DNA of 64,000 nt from Candidatus Lernaella stagnicola (GTDB lineage Bacteria > Lernaellota > Lernaellaia > Lernaellales > Lernaellaceae). Both the position numbers and the translations under genes were made by a program. Location of the stretch: contig JAVCCK010000042.1 in NCBI GenBank assembly GCA_030765525.1, positions 124,001-188,000 on the forward strand, in the 5' to 3' direction. Positions 52,239 through 61,646 of the stretch are shown here, in pieces (the stretch's first letter is position 1; each line of letters begins with the position of its first letter). The notes beneath the pieces are model-generated. The model worked only from the letters and a program-made list of their open reading frames with translations, ran no database searches and was not told the origin of the DNA.

Positions 52239-54116
52239 GTGAGCCGCCACCTGGACCACATCGAATCGCCGACCGATCTGAAAAAAATGCCCCTGGACGA
52301 CTTACCCGTCCTGGCCGACGAGATTCGCGAAGAAATCATCAACACCATCAGCCAAACCGGCGGCCACCTGGCGTCGAACCTGGGATCGGTCGAACTCACC
52401 ATCGCGCTGCACTATGTCTTCGACAGCCCTTCCGACCGCTTCGTGTGGGACGTGGGGCACCAGGTCTACACCCACAAGCTGTTGACCGGCCGGCGCGATC
52501 GCTTCGGAACCCTGCGTCAAATTGACGGCCTCTCGGGCTTCCCCAACCCGGCCGAAAGCGAGCACGACATTTTCATTGTCGGGCACAGCGGCACATCAAT
52601 CAGTTCGGGTATCGGCCTGGTGGAAGGAAACCACCTACAGGGGGAAGACGACCGCCGGGTTATCGTCGTCATCGGCGACGGCTCACTGACCGCCGGGCTG
52701 GCCTATGAGGGGCTCAACACCGCCGGGCGTATGGACAAAAACCTCATCATCGTGCTCAACGACAACAAAATGAGCATCAGTGAAAACGTTGGCGCGCTGT
52801 CCGGATACCTGTCGCGCAAGTTCGCCGGACAAACCGCCAACGCCGTTCGCCAGCGGCTCAAGCGATTCATGCGCAACGTGCCCACGGTGGGCGAGGACGT
52901 GTACCGAACCGCCAAGCGCATGCAGGACGCCGTCAAAGCGTTTTTGGCCCCGGGCTTCTTGTTCGAATCCCTCGGCTTCCGCTACCTCGGCCCCATCGAC
53001 GGGCACAACATCGACCACCTGATCGAGGCGTTTCGCGGCGTGATGCGCTTTCCGGGACCGACGCTGGTTCACGTTTCGACGATCAAAGGCAAGGGTTTCA
53101 TCGCCGCGGAAGACCTCCCGGATCGTTTCCACGGTGTCGGCAAGTTCGACGTCGCCACGGGCGAATCGCAAAAAAAAGCCGCCGGGCCGCCCGCTTACAC
53201 ACAGGTGTTTTCCGACGCCATCGTCGAACTCGGTGAACGGGATCGACGGATCGTGGTCATCACCGCCGCCATGCCCAGCGGCACCGGCTTGGAAACCTTT
53301 GCCGACCGCTTTCCCGAACGCAGCTACGACGTCGGCATTTCCGAACAACACGGCATCACCTTCGCCGCCGGCCTCGCTAAAACCGGCCTGCGACCGATCG
53401 CCGCCATCTACAGCACCTTTTTGCAGCGGAGTTACGACCAGATCATCCACGATGTCGCGCTGCAGAACCTGCCGGTCGTTTTCGCAATCGACCGCGGCGG
53501 CCTCGTGGGCGACGACGGCCCGACTCACCACGGCGTGTTCGACCTGACCTACCTGAGGCACATCCCCGGCTTGGTCGTGATGGCGCCCTCCGATGAGCGG
53601 GAACTCGTGCACATGCTGCATTCCGCCTTCACCTACGACCGACCGACCGCCGTGCGCTACCCGCGCGGCTCGGGCACCGGCGTCGCCCTACCCGAACAAC
53701 CCGAGACTTTGCCCCTGGGCAAAGGGCGCCTGCTGCGCGAAGGCAGCGACGCGGTCATCGTCGCCATCGGAAACCGGGTCGCGACGGCCTTGGCTGCCGC
53801 CGATACGCTCGCCGGCGAGGGACGGAGCGTGGCGGTAATCGACGCCCGTTTCGTCAAGCCTCTTGACGCGGAGTTGATCGGCCGTTGGGCCGAGAAAACC
53901 GGATGCGTCATAACCGCCGAGGAAAATACCGGCCTGGGCGGCTTCGGCAGCGCGGTTCTCGAAATGCTTTCCGAGCGCGGCATCTTCGGCATCAAGACCC
54001 GCGTGGTCGCGCTGCCCGACCGCTTCATCGAACACGGTTCCCAAGAGGAACTGCGCCGGCGGGTCGGCATCGACGACATCGGCATCGCCGACGCCGTGCG
54101 CGATCTGCTGACATAG
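52239..54116 (+). CDS. dxs: 1-deoxy-D-xylulose-5-phosphate synthase
   Basis: DXS condenses pyruvate and glyceraldehyde 3-phosphate to start the MEP isoprenoid pathway; undecaprenyl phosphate for wall synthesis depends on it. The 625-aa thiamine-diphosphate enzyme shows WDVGHQVYTHKLLTGRRD, VVIGDGSLTAGLAYEGLN, the catalytic Glu in VGISEQHGITFAAGLA and IDRGGLVGDDGPTHHGVFDL. GTG start at 52239 with GAGGAG upstream. Confidence 0.96.
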   Translation: MSRHLDHIESPTDLKKMPLDDLPVLADEIREEIINTISQTGGHLASNLGSVELTIALHYVFDSPSDRFVWDVGHQVYTHKLLTGRRDRFGTLRQIDGLSGFPNPAESEHDIFIVGHSGTSISSGIGLVEGNHLQGEDDRRVIVVIGDGSLTAGLAYEGLNTAGRMDKNLIIVLNDNKMSISENVGALSGYLSRKFAGQTANAVRQRLKRFMRNVPTVGEDVYRTAKRMQDAVKAFLAPGFLFESLGFRYLGPIDGHNIDHLIEAFRGVMRFPGPTLVHVSTIKGKGFIAAEDLPDRFHGVGKFDVATGESQKKAAGPPAYTQVFSDAIVELGERDRRIVVITAAMPSGTGLETFADRFPERSYDVGISEQHGITFAAGLAKTGLRPIAAIYSTFLQRSYDQIIHDVALQNLPVVFAIDRGGLVGDDGPTHHGVFDLTYLRHIPGLVVMAPSDERELVHMLHSAFTYDRPTAVRYPRGSGTGVALPEQPETLPLGKGRLLREGSDAVIVAIGNRVATALAAADTLAGEGRSVAVIDARFVKPLDAELIGRWAEKTGCVITAEENTGLGGFGSAVLEMLSERGIFGIKTRVVALPDRFIEHGSQEELRRRVGIDDIGIADAVRDLLT

Positions 54117-54118
54117 AT

Positions 54119-54868
54119 ATGGCCGGGAAAAAACCCCGCCTCGATCATCTCGTGTTCGAACGCGGCTTGGCCGAATCCCGAGAAAAAGCCAAAGCGCTGA
54201 TCATGGCGGGCAAGGTGTTGGTCAACGACCGCCCGGCCGAGAAGCCCGGAACGCCGACCAATCCGACCGCCGATATCCGCCTGCGCGGCACGTTGCCCTA
54301 TGTCAGCCGCGGCGGCGAAAAGCTCGTCGGCGCTCTGGATGCCCTAGGCGTGGACCCCACGGGCGGTGATTGGCTGGATGTCGGACAATCCACCGGCGGG
54401 TTCACCGACGTTTTGCTGCAACGTGGCGCCGCGCATGTCACGGGCATCGACGTCGGCTACGGCCAACTCGCCAACAAACTGCGGCAAGACCCCCGCGTGA
54501 GTTGCATGGAACGAACCAACGCCCGCACATTGCCGCCCGATTTTTTCCAGGGGCGACGCTTCGACGGCGCGGTGATCGACGTAAGTTTCATTTCGCTGCG
54601 CTCGGTGCTGCCGGCGGTGGCACCGCACCTACGAATCGGCGCATCGACCCTGGCGATGGTCAAGCCGCAATTCGAGGCCGGTCGCGAGCGACTGGGCAAA
54701 GGCGGCGTGGTACGCGATCCGGAAGTAATCGCCGAATGCGTTGCCCAGATCGCGGCCTTCGGTGGCGAACTTGGTCTGGCGGCGCGCGGCGAGGCACCCG
54801 CACCCATTCAAGGGCCGAAAGGTAATCAAGAAGTCTTCGTCCTGTTTGAGAAAATAAGCGATGCCTGA
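54119..54868 (+). CDS. tlyA: TlyA family rRNA (cytidine-2'-O)-methyltransferase
   Basis: A 249-aa protein with an N-terminal S4 RNA-binding domain (RLDHLVFERGLAESREKAK ... AGKVLVND) and a FtsJ-like methyltransferase domain (WLDVGQSTGGFTDVLLQRGA, AVIDVSFISL, LAMVKPQFEAGRE) carrying the K-D-K-E type catalytic residues. TlyA methylates ribosomal RNA at C1409 (16S) and C1920 (23S) in some bacteria. The ATG lies two bases after the dxs stop. Confidence 0.93.
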   Translation: MAGKKPRLDHLVFERGLAESREKAKALIMAGKVLVNDRPAEKPGTPTNPTADIRLRGTLPYVSRGGEKLVGALDALGVDPTGGDWLDVGQSTGGFTDVLLQRGAAHVTGIDVGYGQLANKLRQDPRVSCMERTNARTLPPDFFQGRRFDGAVIDVSFISLRSVLPAVAPHLRIGASTLAMVKPQFEAGRERLGKGGVVRDPEVIAECVAQIAAFGGELGLAARGEAPAPIQGPKGNQEVFVLFEKISDA

Positions 54869-54932
54869 GTTTCCTTGACACCTCTCGTTCATCCGCTAAC
54901 TTGATGGCAGCGACACACCAAAGGGAGTCCGC

Positions 54933-55976
54933 GTGACCGATCGCAAGCCACGAGCGCTGTCCATGTTTTCCGGCGGCCTCGATTCAATCCTGGCCACGAA
55001 GCTGATGATGGAACTCGGCGTGGACGTGCTCGCGCTTCACTTCACGGCACCTTTCATCAACCCGCTGCGAACCGATGATCGACCGACAAAATCCGAAACC
55101 TGGGCCGCCCGACTGGGCGTGTCCATGCGCATTATCGATGTGTGGCCCGAGTATTTCGAACTTCTAAAGAAACCTAGATACGGCTTCGGCAAGAACCTCA
55201 ACCCCTGCATCGACTGCAAAATCCTCTTCTTACGCAAAGCCCGCGAAATCATGGAAAAAGAAGGCTACGACTTCGTGTTCACCGGCGAGGTCAAGGGCCA
55301 GCGGCCCATGAGTCAAAATAAGCAAAGTTTGGACAATATCGCTGCCGTTTCGGGGTTGAACGACCGCCTGCTGCGGCCTCTATCCGCTCAGGTTCTGCCG
55401 CCCAGCTTCCCCGAGCGGACGGGCTTGATCGATCGTGAGCAGTTACTGGCGTTTACCGGCCGCGGACGAAAAAACCAGGTGGCCCTGGCGGCGAAATTGG
55501 GAATTGACGACCCGCCCGGCACTGGCGGCGGCTGCTTGCTCACCGACCGCCGCTATTCCCTACGTTTGATGCATCTTATGGAAATCAAAGAGGAAATATC
55601 TCACGAAGACCTGCATTTACTACACGTAGGACGGCACTTGCAGCTTTCCCGTAACGGTAAGGTGATCGTAAGCCGCGACGAACAGGAAAACGGATTATTG
55701 GAACGTTGGGCGGATTTTGGTGACGTCCTCCTGTGGCCGGAGGATTGGCTGGGGCCCGTTGCCTTGGTGGTTTCACCGCAGGGCGTCGACGACGCCGACT
55801 TGGCTTTGGTTGCCGCGATGATGAATCGTTGGGGCAAGCCAACCGGCGACGGCTTGGTAACCGCTCGCCGCCGAGGCGATTCGGAGGCTTTTTCTCTACG
55901 TCCCGGGCACTTGGTACCCGACCTGGCCATGGATGAGTTGCACATCCATAAAACAAAATCTCTCAAAAATCACTGA
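54933..55976 (+). CDS. PP-loop ATPase of the ThiI/MnmA-like group
   Basis: A 347-aa protein with the adenylating PP-loop SGGLDS near residue 14, the motif LNPCIDCKILFL and a CLLTDRRYS segment. Such proteins activate tRNA for thiolation or similar sulfur chemistry; the single Cys-x2-Cys and C-terminal domain of about 120 residues fit a family often annotated as tRNA thiouridylase in deltaproteobacteria. GTG at 54933 follows AAGGGAGTCC. The exact tRNA position is not known. Confidence 0.75.
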   Translation: MTDRKPRALSMFSGGLDSILATKLMMELGVDVLALHFTAPFINPLRTDDRPTKSETWAARLGVSMRIIDVWPEYFELLKKPRYGFGKNLNPCIDCKILFLRKAREIMEKEGYDFVFTGEVKGQRPMSQNKQSLDNIAAVSGLNDRLLRPLSAQVLPPSFPERTGLIDREQLLAFTGRGRKNQVALAAKLGIDDPPGTGGGCLLTDRRYSLRLMHLMEIKEEISHEDLHLLHVGRHLQLSRNGKVIVSRDEQENGLLERWADFGDVLLWPEDWLGPVALVVSPQGVDDADLALVAAMMNRWGKPTGDGLVTARRRGDSEAFSLRPGHLVPDLAMDELHIHKTKSLKNH

Positions 55977-56132
55977 TATTGGGCGTAGCAACCTTGAAAA
56001 GAGCCTAATATATCGTTTTTTAGCTTTTTTTCTTCGCGCAACAGGGTCCGGTTTTCGATAACGATTCCTTTTCCGACTCAACTTGTGTGTCGAACGTGCC
56101 GATGATTAGACGTGACAGGAGAAGAGTCTTCT

Positions 56133-57161
56133 ATGATGGCAGGCAACGCGAAAATCCTAATGTTCGAGCCCGAGCCCTTGGTTCGTGAAGCGATGACCGA
56201 CATACTCGGTTCGGCTGGATACACGATTCTGGAGGCCTCGACGAGCACGGAAGCACGGCGTTGGCTGCACGACGAAGAAATCGACCTGATCATTTGCGAC
56301 GTGGGCCAGAACGGCAGCACCGGCATGGACGTGGTTAATTACATTCTCAAAGGCCGTTTCGGTATCGACGTGATCGTCATGACCTCCTACACCGATATTG
56401 AGAATGTTCGCCGGATCGTCGATACCGGTGTGTACGACATCATTCCGAAACCGGTACACGTGTACAACCTGCTGCTATCGGTGCAACGCGCCTTGGAGAC
56501 CCGTCGGCTTTCCCACCGCAACCGCGAGTTACAGTCGAGCATGGAAAAGAAGATTAAAGAGAAGATGCTTTCCATGCGTATTCACAGTCAGGAAAAACAA
56601 CAACTTCTCATCTCCATCATCCGTTCGCTGGTCAGCGCTTTGGAAGCCAAAGACAAGTACACCGAGGGTCACAGCCGCCGCGTCGCCGACAACGCCGTAC
56701 AAATGGCTGAAACGATCGGTTTCAGCACCGGTGAAGCCGAGGAAATCCATCTCGCCGGATTGTTCCACGACATCGGCAAAATTGGGATTAGCGAGGTGGT
56801 CCTTAATAAAAAGGGGCGATTGACCGACGAGGAATACGACGAAATTAAACGGCACCCGCAAATCAGCCAGAAGATCGTCGAACAGGTCCCGCAATTCAAG
56901 CGAATCGCCCGCATCGTGCGCGCCCACCACGAGTTTTACGACGGTCAAGGTTATCCCGACGGCGCCCGTCGCGATGAAATTCCGGTCGGGGCGCGCATTA
57001 TGGCCATCTGCGACGCCCACGATGCGATGACCTCCACCCGCCCCTATCGTGAGGCGCTGCCCAATGATCGCGCCTTGAGCATCATCCGCCGCAACGCCGG
57101 CACCCAGTTCGATCCCGAACTGGTACACGTCTTCCTGAAGATGAAAAATTACGTAAACTAG
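56133..57161 (+). CDS. Response regulator with HD-GYP phosphodiesterase domain
   Basis: A 342-aa two-component output protein. The receiver domain (residues 1-120) has the phospho-acceptor Asp in IICDVGQNG, Thr in VMTSYTD and Lys in IPKPV. A coiled-coil linker (about 125-165) leads to an HD-GYP domain with GHSRRVADNAV, HDIGKIG, HHEFYDGQGYPDG and DAHDAMTSTRPYR, the motifs of c-di-GMP phosphodiesterases. No cognate histidine kinase is adjacent. I use ATG 56133; a GTG at 56112 is less well placed. Confidence 0.9.
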   Translation: MMAGNAKILMFEPEPLVREAMTDILGSAGYTILEASTSTEARRWLHDEEIDLIICDVGQNGSTGMDVVNYILKGRFGIDVIVMTSYTDIENVRRIVDTGVYDIIPKPVHVYNLLLSVQRALETRRLSHRNRELQSSMEKKIKEKMLSMRIHSQEKQQLLISIIRSLVSALEAKDKYTEGHSRRVADNAVQMAETIGFSTGEAEEIHLAGLFHDIGKIGISEVVLNKKGRLTDEEYDEIKRHPQISQKIVEQVPQFKRIARIVRAHHEFYDGQGYPDGARRDEIPVGARIMAICDAHDAMTSTRPYREALPNDRALSIIRRNAGTQFDPELVHVFLKMKNYVN

Positions 57162-57198
57162 CCGCCGTTTTTCTCCACCACCCGCGTGACAATTGCTT

Positions 57199-57858
57199 TT
57201 ATAGTTTCCCGGCGATGACAAAAACCGCGACGTTGGCCAACCCGTGCAACACAATGGCCGCGGTCACCGAACCGGTGCGCACCCGCAGGTAGGCAAACAA
57301 CAAGGCAGGAAAGAAAACCGTCAGCCGCAGTGGCTGCCATTGCGGCAGGGCATGGGCGAGGGCGAAAAGCGCCGAACTGAGCAGCACCGCCGGGCCGTAA
57401 GCGCCGACCCATGCGCGCTGCTTGCCCGGCCACACGCGGTGCAACAGCGTCAAGAGGTAACCGCGGAAAAACACTTCTTCAGGCAAGGCCACCGCGGCCA
57501 GTTGGTGCAGCAACTGCCAGGCGACTTGCGCGTCGATGCGCCATGCCATCTCGTGGCCGACGATCGCGCCCCAGAACAGCCAATACCCGAAGGCGAAAGG
57601 CGGTAACACGAGCACGGCCATGCACGTGCCGATTTTCACGTCGCTCCACCACCGGGCGCCGGTCAGGCCGTACGCGTGAAAATCCCGCTTGCGGTAATGA
57701 ATCACCAGCACAGGCAGCCAAAGCATAACCAGCGCCGCGATGATTCCGGAACCCGTTGACCAAACGCCGGGCAACAGATGGTTACCCGCCGCCAGCGCCA
57801 TGATCAGCGCGGTGGCGGCCAGTGCCTCGGTGAGGGCAAAACGGCGAACTGAGTCCAC
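57199..57858 (-). CDS. CPBP family intramembrane metalloprotease
   Basis: A 219-aa membrane protein with six or so helices and the CPBP (CAAX protease/Abi) motifs: EExxxR in ALPEEVFFRGYL, a conserved FALAH and a final HGLANV. These are glutamate-type intramembrane proteases. The start appears to be GTG at 57858. It lies 33 bp downstream of the radical SAM gene on the same strand, so it might belong to that cluster, for example in maturation of its product. Confidence 0.85.
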   Translation of the reverse strand: MDSVRRFALTEALAATALIMALAAGNHLLPGVWSTGSGIIAALVMLWLPVLVIHYRKRDFHAYGLTGARWWSDVKIGTCMAVLVLPPFAFGYWLFWGAIVGHEMAWRIDAQVAWQLLHQLAAVALPEEVFFRGYLLTLLHRVWPGKQRAWVGAYGPAVLLSSALFALAHALPQWQPLRLTVFFPALLFAYLRVRTGSVTAAIVLHGLANVAVFVIAGKL

Positions 57859-57891
57859 GAGTGGTTTCTTTCGCTCAGTGGTGTGACGAAG

Positions 57892-58989
57892 CTACAGTTT
57901 ACAGCAACGAGCGCAGCCGGGCATCAAGCCTTCTCTAAGGGTGTCGCGAAAGCGCCGATACAACCCGTTGTTCCACACCTCGGCCAGCGGCTCCTCTAGA
58001 ACATTGCCCATCCGCACGTACAGAAACTGGCACGGATACACGTCGCCCTGCGCATTGATAAACGTGCTGCGCCAGATGAAAACACACCGGCGGCCCAGGC
58101 TCGCGTCGGGGCTGTACCAGCGGCGGATTTCCGCGTCGTCGAGCACCGGCTTGGTCAACACGCGTCGGCCTTCCTCGGTTTCGAAGAACTCAAGCAGTGG
58201 CGCAAACGCCGCGCCGTCAGGTTCGAATTGGTGTGAGAGAATATCGATGGGTACGTCGGGGAAACGTTCGTTCCAGTAATTTTTCTGCGCTTCCACTTCC
58301 GTGGGGGTCAAGAAATTCAGGTGCGACAAGCGCAAGGTCATCCGCCGGATGTCACTGGTTTCGGCGATGAAGCCCGACAGGTCGGCCACGCTTTCGGCCG
58401 TAATCACGTAGTTGACCATCGGCCCGGGTTTCGGGCTGATGCGGCTCCACAAGCGGATCGCCTCCATCGTCTTATCGAACGAGCCGGGTATACCGACAGC
58501 CTTATCGTGTACTTCGCGCTGCCCGTGCACGCTGACCATGAACGCATCCAAACCGAGCGCCGCCAACCTTCTCGCTTTGTCTTCGTCGACCAACGTGCCG
58601 TTGGTAACCAGCCCCACAGGCAAGCCGTGCGCTTTGAATGCGGCAATCACCTCCACCAGATCCTGGCGCGAAAACGGCTCGCCGCCGGAAATGAAAATCC
58701 CCGGCCGATACCGCGCCCAGTCGTCGGCCATCGCTTGGAATTGCGCAAGGCTGATTTCTTTCGACCGCGCCACGACGTTTTCGGCATTGAAACAATACGG
58801 GCATCGCAAATTGCAGCGCGTGGTGACGTTGATATTGATCACAAAGGGGAACTCGTTGCTGCGCCCGCCTTTGCGCATCATCTGCGCCGGCAAGACCAGC
58901 ATGTCGCCCATCGTGCGCGCCACCGGAAAGAAAGGACGAAACGCCCGCACGTTGATCAACTGAGAATGCAATTTCGTCCAAAGGCTCAA
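57892..58989 (-). CDS. Radical SAM/SPASM protein
   Basis: A 365-aa radical SAM enzyme with the [4Fe-4S] motif C59-NLR-C-PY-C (CNLRCPYC), the SAM-contacting FISGGEPFSRQDL and a C-terminal SPASM-type region: GDVYPCQFLYVRMGNVLEE, EVWNN and terminal cysteines (MPGCARCCKL). SPASM proteins modify peptides or other substrates. The TTG start overlaps the stop of the preceding gene (TTGA), with GAGG upstream, so the two are coupled. It is the last gene of the overlapping cluster. Confidence 0.88.
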   Translation of the reverse strand: MSLWTKLHSQLINVRAFRPFFPVARTMGDMLVLPAQMMRKGGRSNEFPFVININVTTRCNLRCPYCFNAENVVARSKEISLAQFQAMADDWARYRPGIFISGGEPFSRQDLVEVIAAFKAHGLPVGLVTNGTLVDEDKARRLAALGLDAFMVSVHGQREVHDKAVGIPGSFDKTMEAIRLWSRISPKPGPMVNYVITAESVADLSGFIAETSDIRRMTLRLSHLNFLTPTEVEAQKNYWNERFPDVPIDILSHQFEPDGAAFAPLLEFFETEEGRRVLTKPVLDDAEIRRWYSPDASLGRRCVFIWRSTFINAQGDVYPCQFLYVRMGNVLEEPLAEVWNNGLYRRFRDTLREGLMPGCARCCKL

Positions 58990-61646
58990 ACGTCGTCCTC
59001 TTCCACCACGAAGCGCCGCAAATGTTCGCGTTCTTCTGCGGTAAGTTGTTTCAACCGCCGATGCATTTCGCGGTTGTGCATCAAATTATCACACGTGCGA
59101 TGACAGCCGATAGGCGCAAAATACGGATGCGATTTCCGCTCGCGTAGCGCGTAGCGCCGAAACTCCCGCATCGCCGGCCCGTCCCAGATTTCGGCGAAAG
59201 ACTGCTCGTTCAAATCGCCCATCGGTTTCTGCGTGCCGCGGCAACACGGCGCAACGATCCCGGTCGGCAGAATGCGCAGGAACATCCAACCCACGTAGCA
59301 GGGAATTGCCTCCACCGCTTCCTTGTCGTAATCGCCGCGCGCCGCGCCCGCCGCCTCCAAGCGCTGCGTCAAACCGTCCCAGTTGTCCAAGCGGAAACGG
59401 CGTCCCTCGGCAACGACCGCGTCGACCCGCTGCTTGACCTGCCGCAAGTGATCGCGAACCACCTTCAGGTGCGGCGGCGTCAGCAGCAACCCGTCGGTTC
59501 GTTCGTGCACGGAGTCGACCAGCGTGTAGTAAACACCCTCCGCCCCGACCCGCAGCGCGAAATCGAGCATCTCGCGCGTTTCCTGGAAGTTCATCGAGAA
59601 AAGCACGTTGGCCATGATGACTTCCTGATGCGGCGCCTTCCGCTCGTGGTAGAGCTTGAGCAGCGCTTCGATTCGGTCGAACGTGCGCTCGGTTTTGTTC
59701 GGATGGCTGCGGCTGTAGGTGGTCGGTGTGCCCGCCCAAAGACTCACCGTCAGTTCGTCCAACCCGCTTTGTGCCAAGCGGCGCACGCCCGCTTCGTCGA
59801 TCGCGCTGAAGTTGGTCGTCATCGCGGCGACCATACCGCGTTGCTTGACGCGTTCGACCGCTTCGAAAATCGCCGGATGCAAGAGGGGCTCGCCACCGCC
59901 GGTAAAACGCACGCGCTGCGTGCCCAAATCCGCCACTTCGTCCAGTAGGCGAAGAAGCTGTTCGGAAGGCATCTCCTGCCGGTGCCAATCGGGCCGCGGG
60001 CCCAGTTCGCCCAGCAGCGGCGAGTTGGTCCAGCACGGCAGGCAATTGTTGTTGCAACGATTCGTCGCGTCGATGACGACTTGTTCCGGGCCGACAAAGG
60101 CTCGCTCGCCGTCCAGCACGCCCGCCAGGTCGCGGTGGTCGCGCAAGAACTTCCGGAACTCCGGCGCGTGCTTCGCCTGCGACTCGTCATCGCTTTGGGC
60201 GGTGTACAGGTAACTCTCGATCGGCGCGCCGACGCTTTCGAATTCGTAGCTGACTTCCGTACCCGGCGGCAGATCGATTTCACCGCGCCAGCGACGCGTC
60301 CCGGCGTCGTAACGAAGCGGCGTGCGACCTTCCGCGCCGTCGCTGCGCTTCCACAGCACGTCCACGCTTCGGGTTTCCGGGATCGCTTCGAGATACTCGA
60401 CCACGAGCTTGCCGTTTTCCAGTTGGTTGAAAAACGATTCGATTTCCTCGTCGCGGTACGTGCGACCCGTGAACGCGGTCGCCATCGTCCACCGCTTTTG
60501 CGCGGGCAACTCCGCCAACACGTAGTCGGCAAAAAGCGCGTAACCCAACGCCAACCCGTCGTCGCTGGCCGCCGGTTGAATGAAGATGTTTTCAAAGGGG
60601 GTGCGCGCCAGCACGATCTGGTTTGCCACGCTGTTGAGGCCCACGCCGCCCGCGACACACAGATTCGGGCTGCCGGTCGCCTCATGCAGGTGCGACGCCA
60701 CATGCACCAGCGCTTCTTCCAATCGGTGCTGTGCCGCGTACGCAAAACGGCGGTCGCGCTCGGTCAATTCGTCGTCTGGCTGCCGCGGATCGCCGAACGC
60801 CTCGAACCAACGCGGCGCCATCCGCTTGATCGAAACCGGATCCTCCAACACGTGATCGCCCGACCAAAAGCACAGCCAATCCGGGTTGATCGCCACGCGG
60901 CCGTCGGGCTCCAAGCGCAAAATTTCCTCGAACACGGCGTCGAAGTCATTGGGACCGGCGTGCCCCGCCAACCCCATCAGGCTGCCCTCTTCCATCGCCA
61001 GAAAGTGCGCGCACAAGGCGTAGAAATACCCGAGACTCGCCGCCGCCATGTGGTTGTCGATTTCGACCAGCACCTCACCGCGCACGCAATGCGCCAAGCT
61101 CAAGCTTTCGGCCGCGTAGTTGCGCGCGTCGGCCTCGGGCTTGGCGCGCAGCAGTTCGCCCACCGGTGGATGTCGATGCGCCACAAGGAAACCACGGTCG
61201 CGAAACGCAATGTCTCGCGGCAGAAACCCCCAGCGGTCCGGCCGTTCCACCAGCGGCGCAATGCCGCCGGATGCGTCCACCGAAAGCACCGCCGCCTCGT
61301 CGAAGGGGCTGGGCAGGAACGCCGAAGCCACGTGCCCCAAATGGTGATCGAGCTGAACCGTCTTCTCCGGCGGAAATTCCGGAAACACGGTGATCGGCGG
61401 GTGTCCGCCGGGCGGGTAGTAATGGGTCGTGTCGCAAACCAGCAGATCGACATCCGACGGTGCCGCCCCAGCCTCGGCGAGCACGTACTGCAGCGCCCGC
61501 CGCACGCTGTTACGCGGATCGCCGCGCCGCACGCGACACAAGCGTTCCTCGTTAATCGCCGCCACCAGACGCCCGTCGCGCAGCAGCGCCACGGAACTGT
61601 CGTGATCGCTGATGACCGCGCCGACGATCAGCCGCCCACTAACCAC
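58986..61646 (-). CDS. Fusion: N-terminal carbamoyltransferase domain + radical SAM domain
   Basis: An 886-aa fusion. Residues 1-400 form the Kae1-like N-terminal domain of NodU/TobZ carbamoyltransferases: DHHLGHVASAF (100-110) with metal His, EGSLMGLAGHAGP, CVAGGVGLN and QPAASDDGLALGYAL. Instead of the usual C-terminal domain there is a beta-rich segment (about 415-485), then a radical SAM domain with CNNNCLPC (531-538), RFTGGGEPLLHP and a SPASM-like end (VAPCCRGTQKPMGDLNEQSF). The missing carbamoyltransferase half is encoded next door. GTG start with AAGGAG upstream, overlapping the previous gene by 8 bp. Confidence 0.88.
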   Translation of the reverse strand: MVSGRLIVGAVISDHDSSVALLRDGRLVAAINEERLCRVRRGDPRNSVRRALQYVLAEAGAAPSDVDLLVCDTTHYYPPGGHPPITVFPEFPPEKTVQLDHHLGHVASAFLPSPFDEAAVLSVDASGGIAPLVERPDRWGFLPRDIAFRDRGFLVAHRHPPVGELLRAKPEADARNYAAESLSLAHCVRGEVLVEIDNHMAAASLGYFYALCAHFLAMEEGSLMGLAGHAGPNDFDAVFEEILRLEPDGRVAINPDWLCFWSGDHVLEDPVSIKRMAPRWFEAFGDPRQPDDELTERDRRFAYAAQHRLEEALVHVASHLHEATGSPNLCVAGGVGLNSVANQIVLARTPFENIFIQPAASDDGLALGYALFADYVLAELPAQKRWTMATAFTGRTYRDEEIESFFNQLENGKLVVEYLEAIPETRSVDVLWKRSDGAEGRTPLRYDAGTRRWRGEIDLPPGTEVSYEFESVGAPIESYLYTAQSDDESQAKHAPEFRKFLRDHRDLAGVLDGERAFVGPEQVVIDATNRCNNNCLPCWTNSPLLGELGPRPDWHRQEMPSEQLLRLLDEVADLGTQRVRFTGGGEPLLHPAIFEAVERVKQRGMVAAMTTNFSAIDEAGVRRLAQSGLDELTVSLWAGTPTTYSRSHPNKTERTFDRIEALLKLYHERKAPHQEVIMANVLFSMNFQETREMLDFALRVGAEGVYYTLVDSVHERTDGLLLTPPHLKVVRDHLRQVKQRVDAVVAEGRRFRLDNWDGLTQRLEAAGAARGDYDKEAVEAIPCYVGWMFLRILPTGIVAPCCRGTQKPMGDLNEQSFAEIWDGPAMREFRRYALRERKSHPYFAPIGCHRTCDNLMHNREMHRRLKQLTAEEREHLRRFVVEEDDV

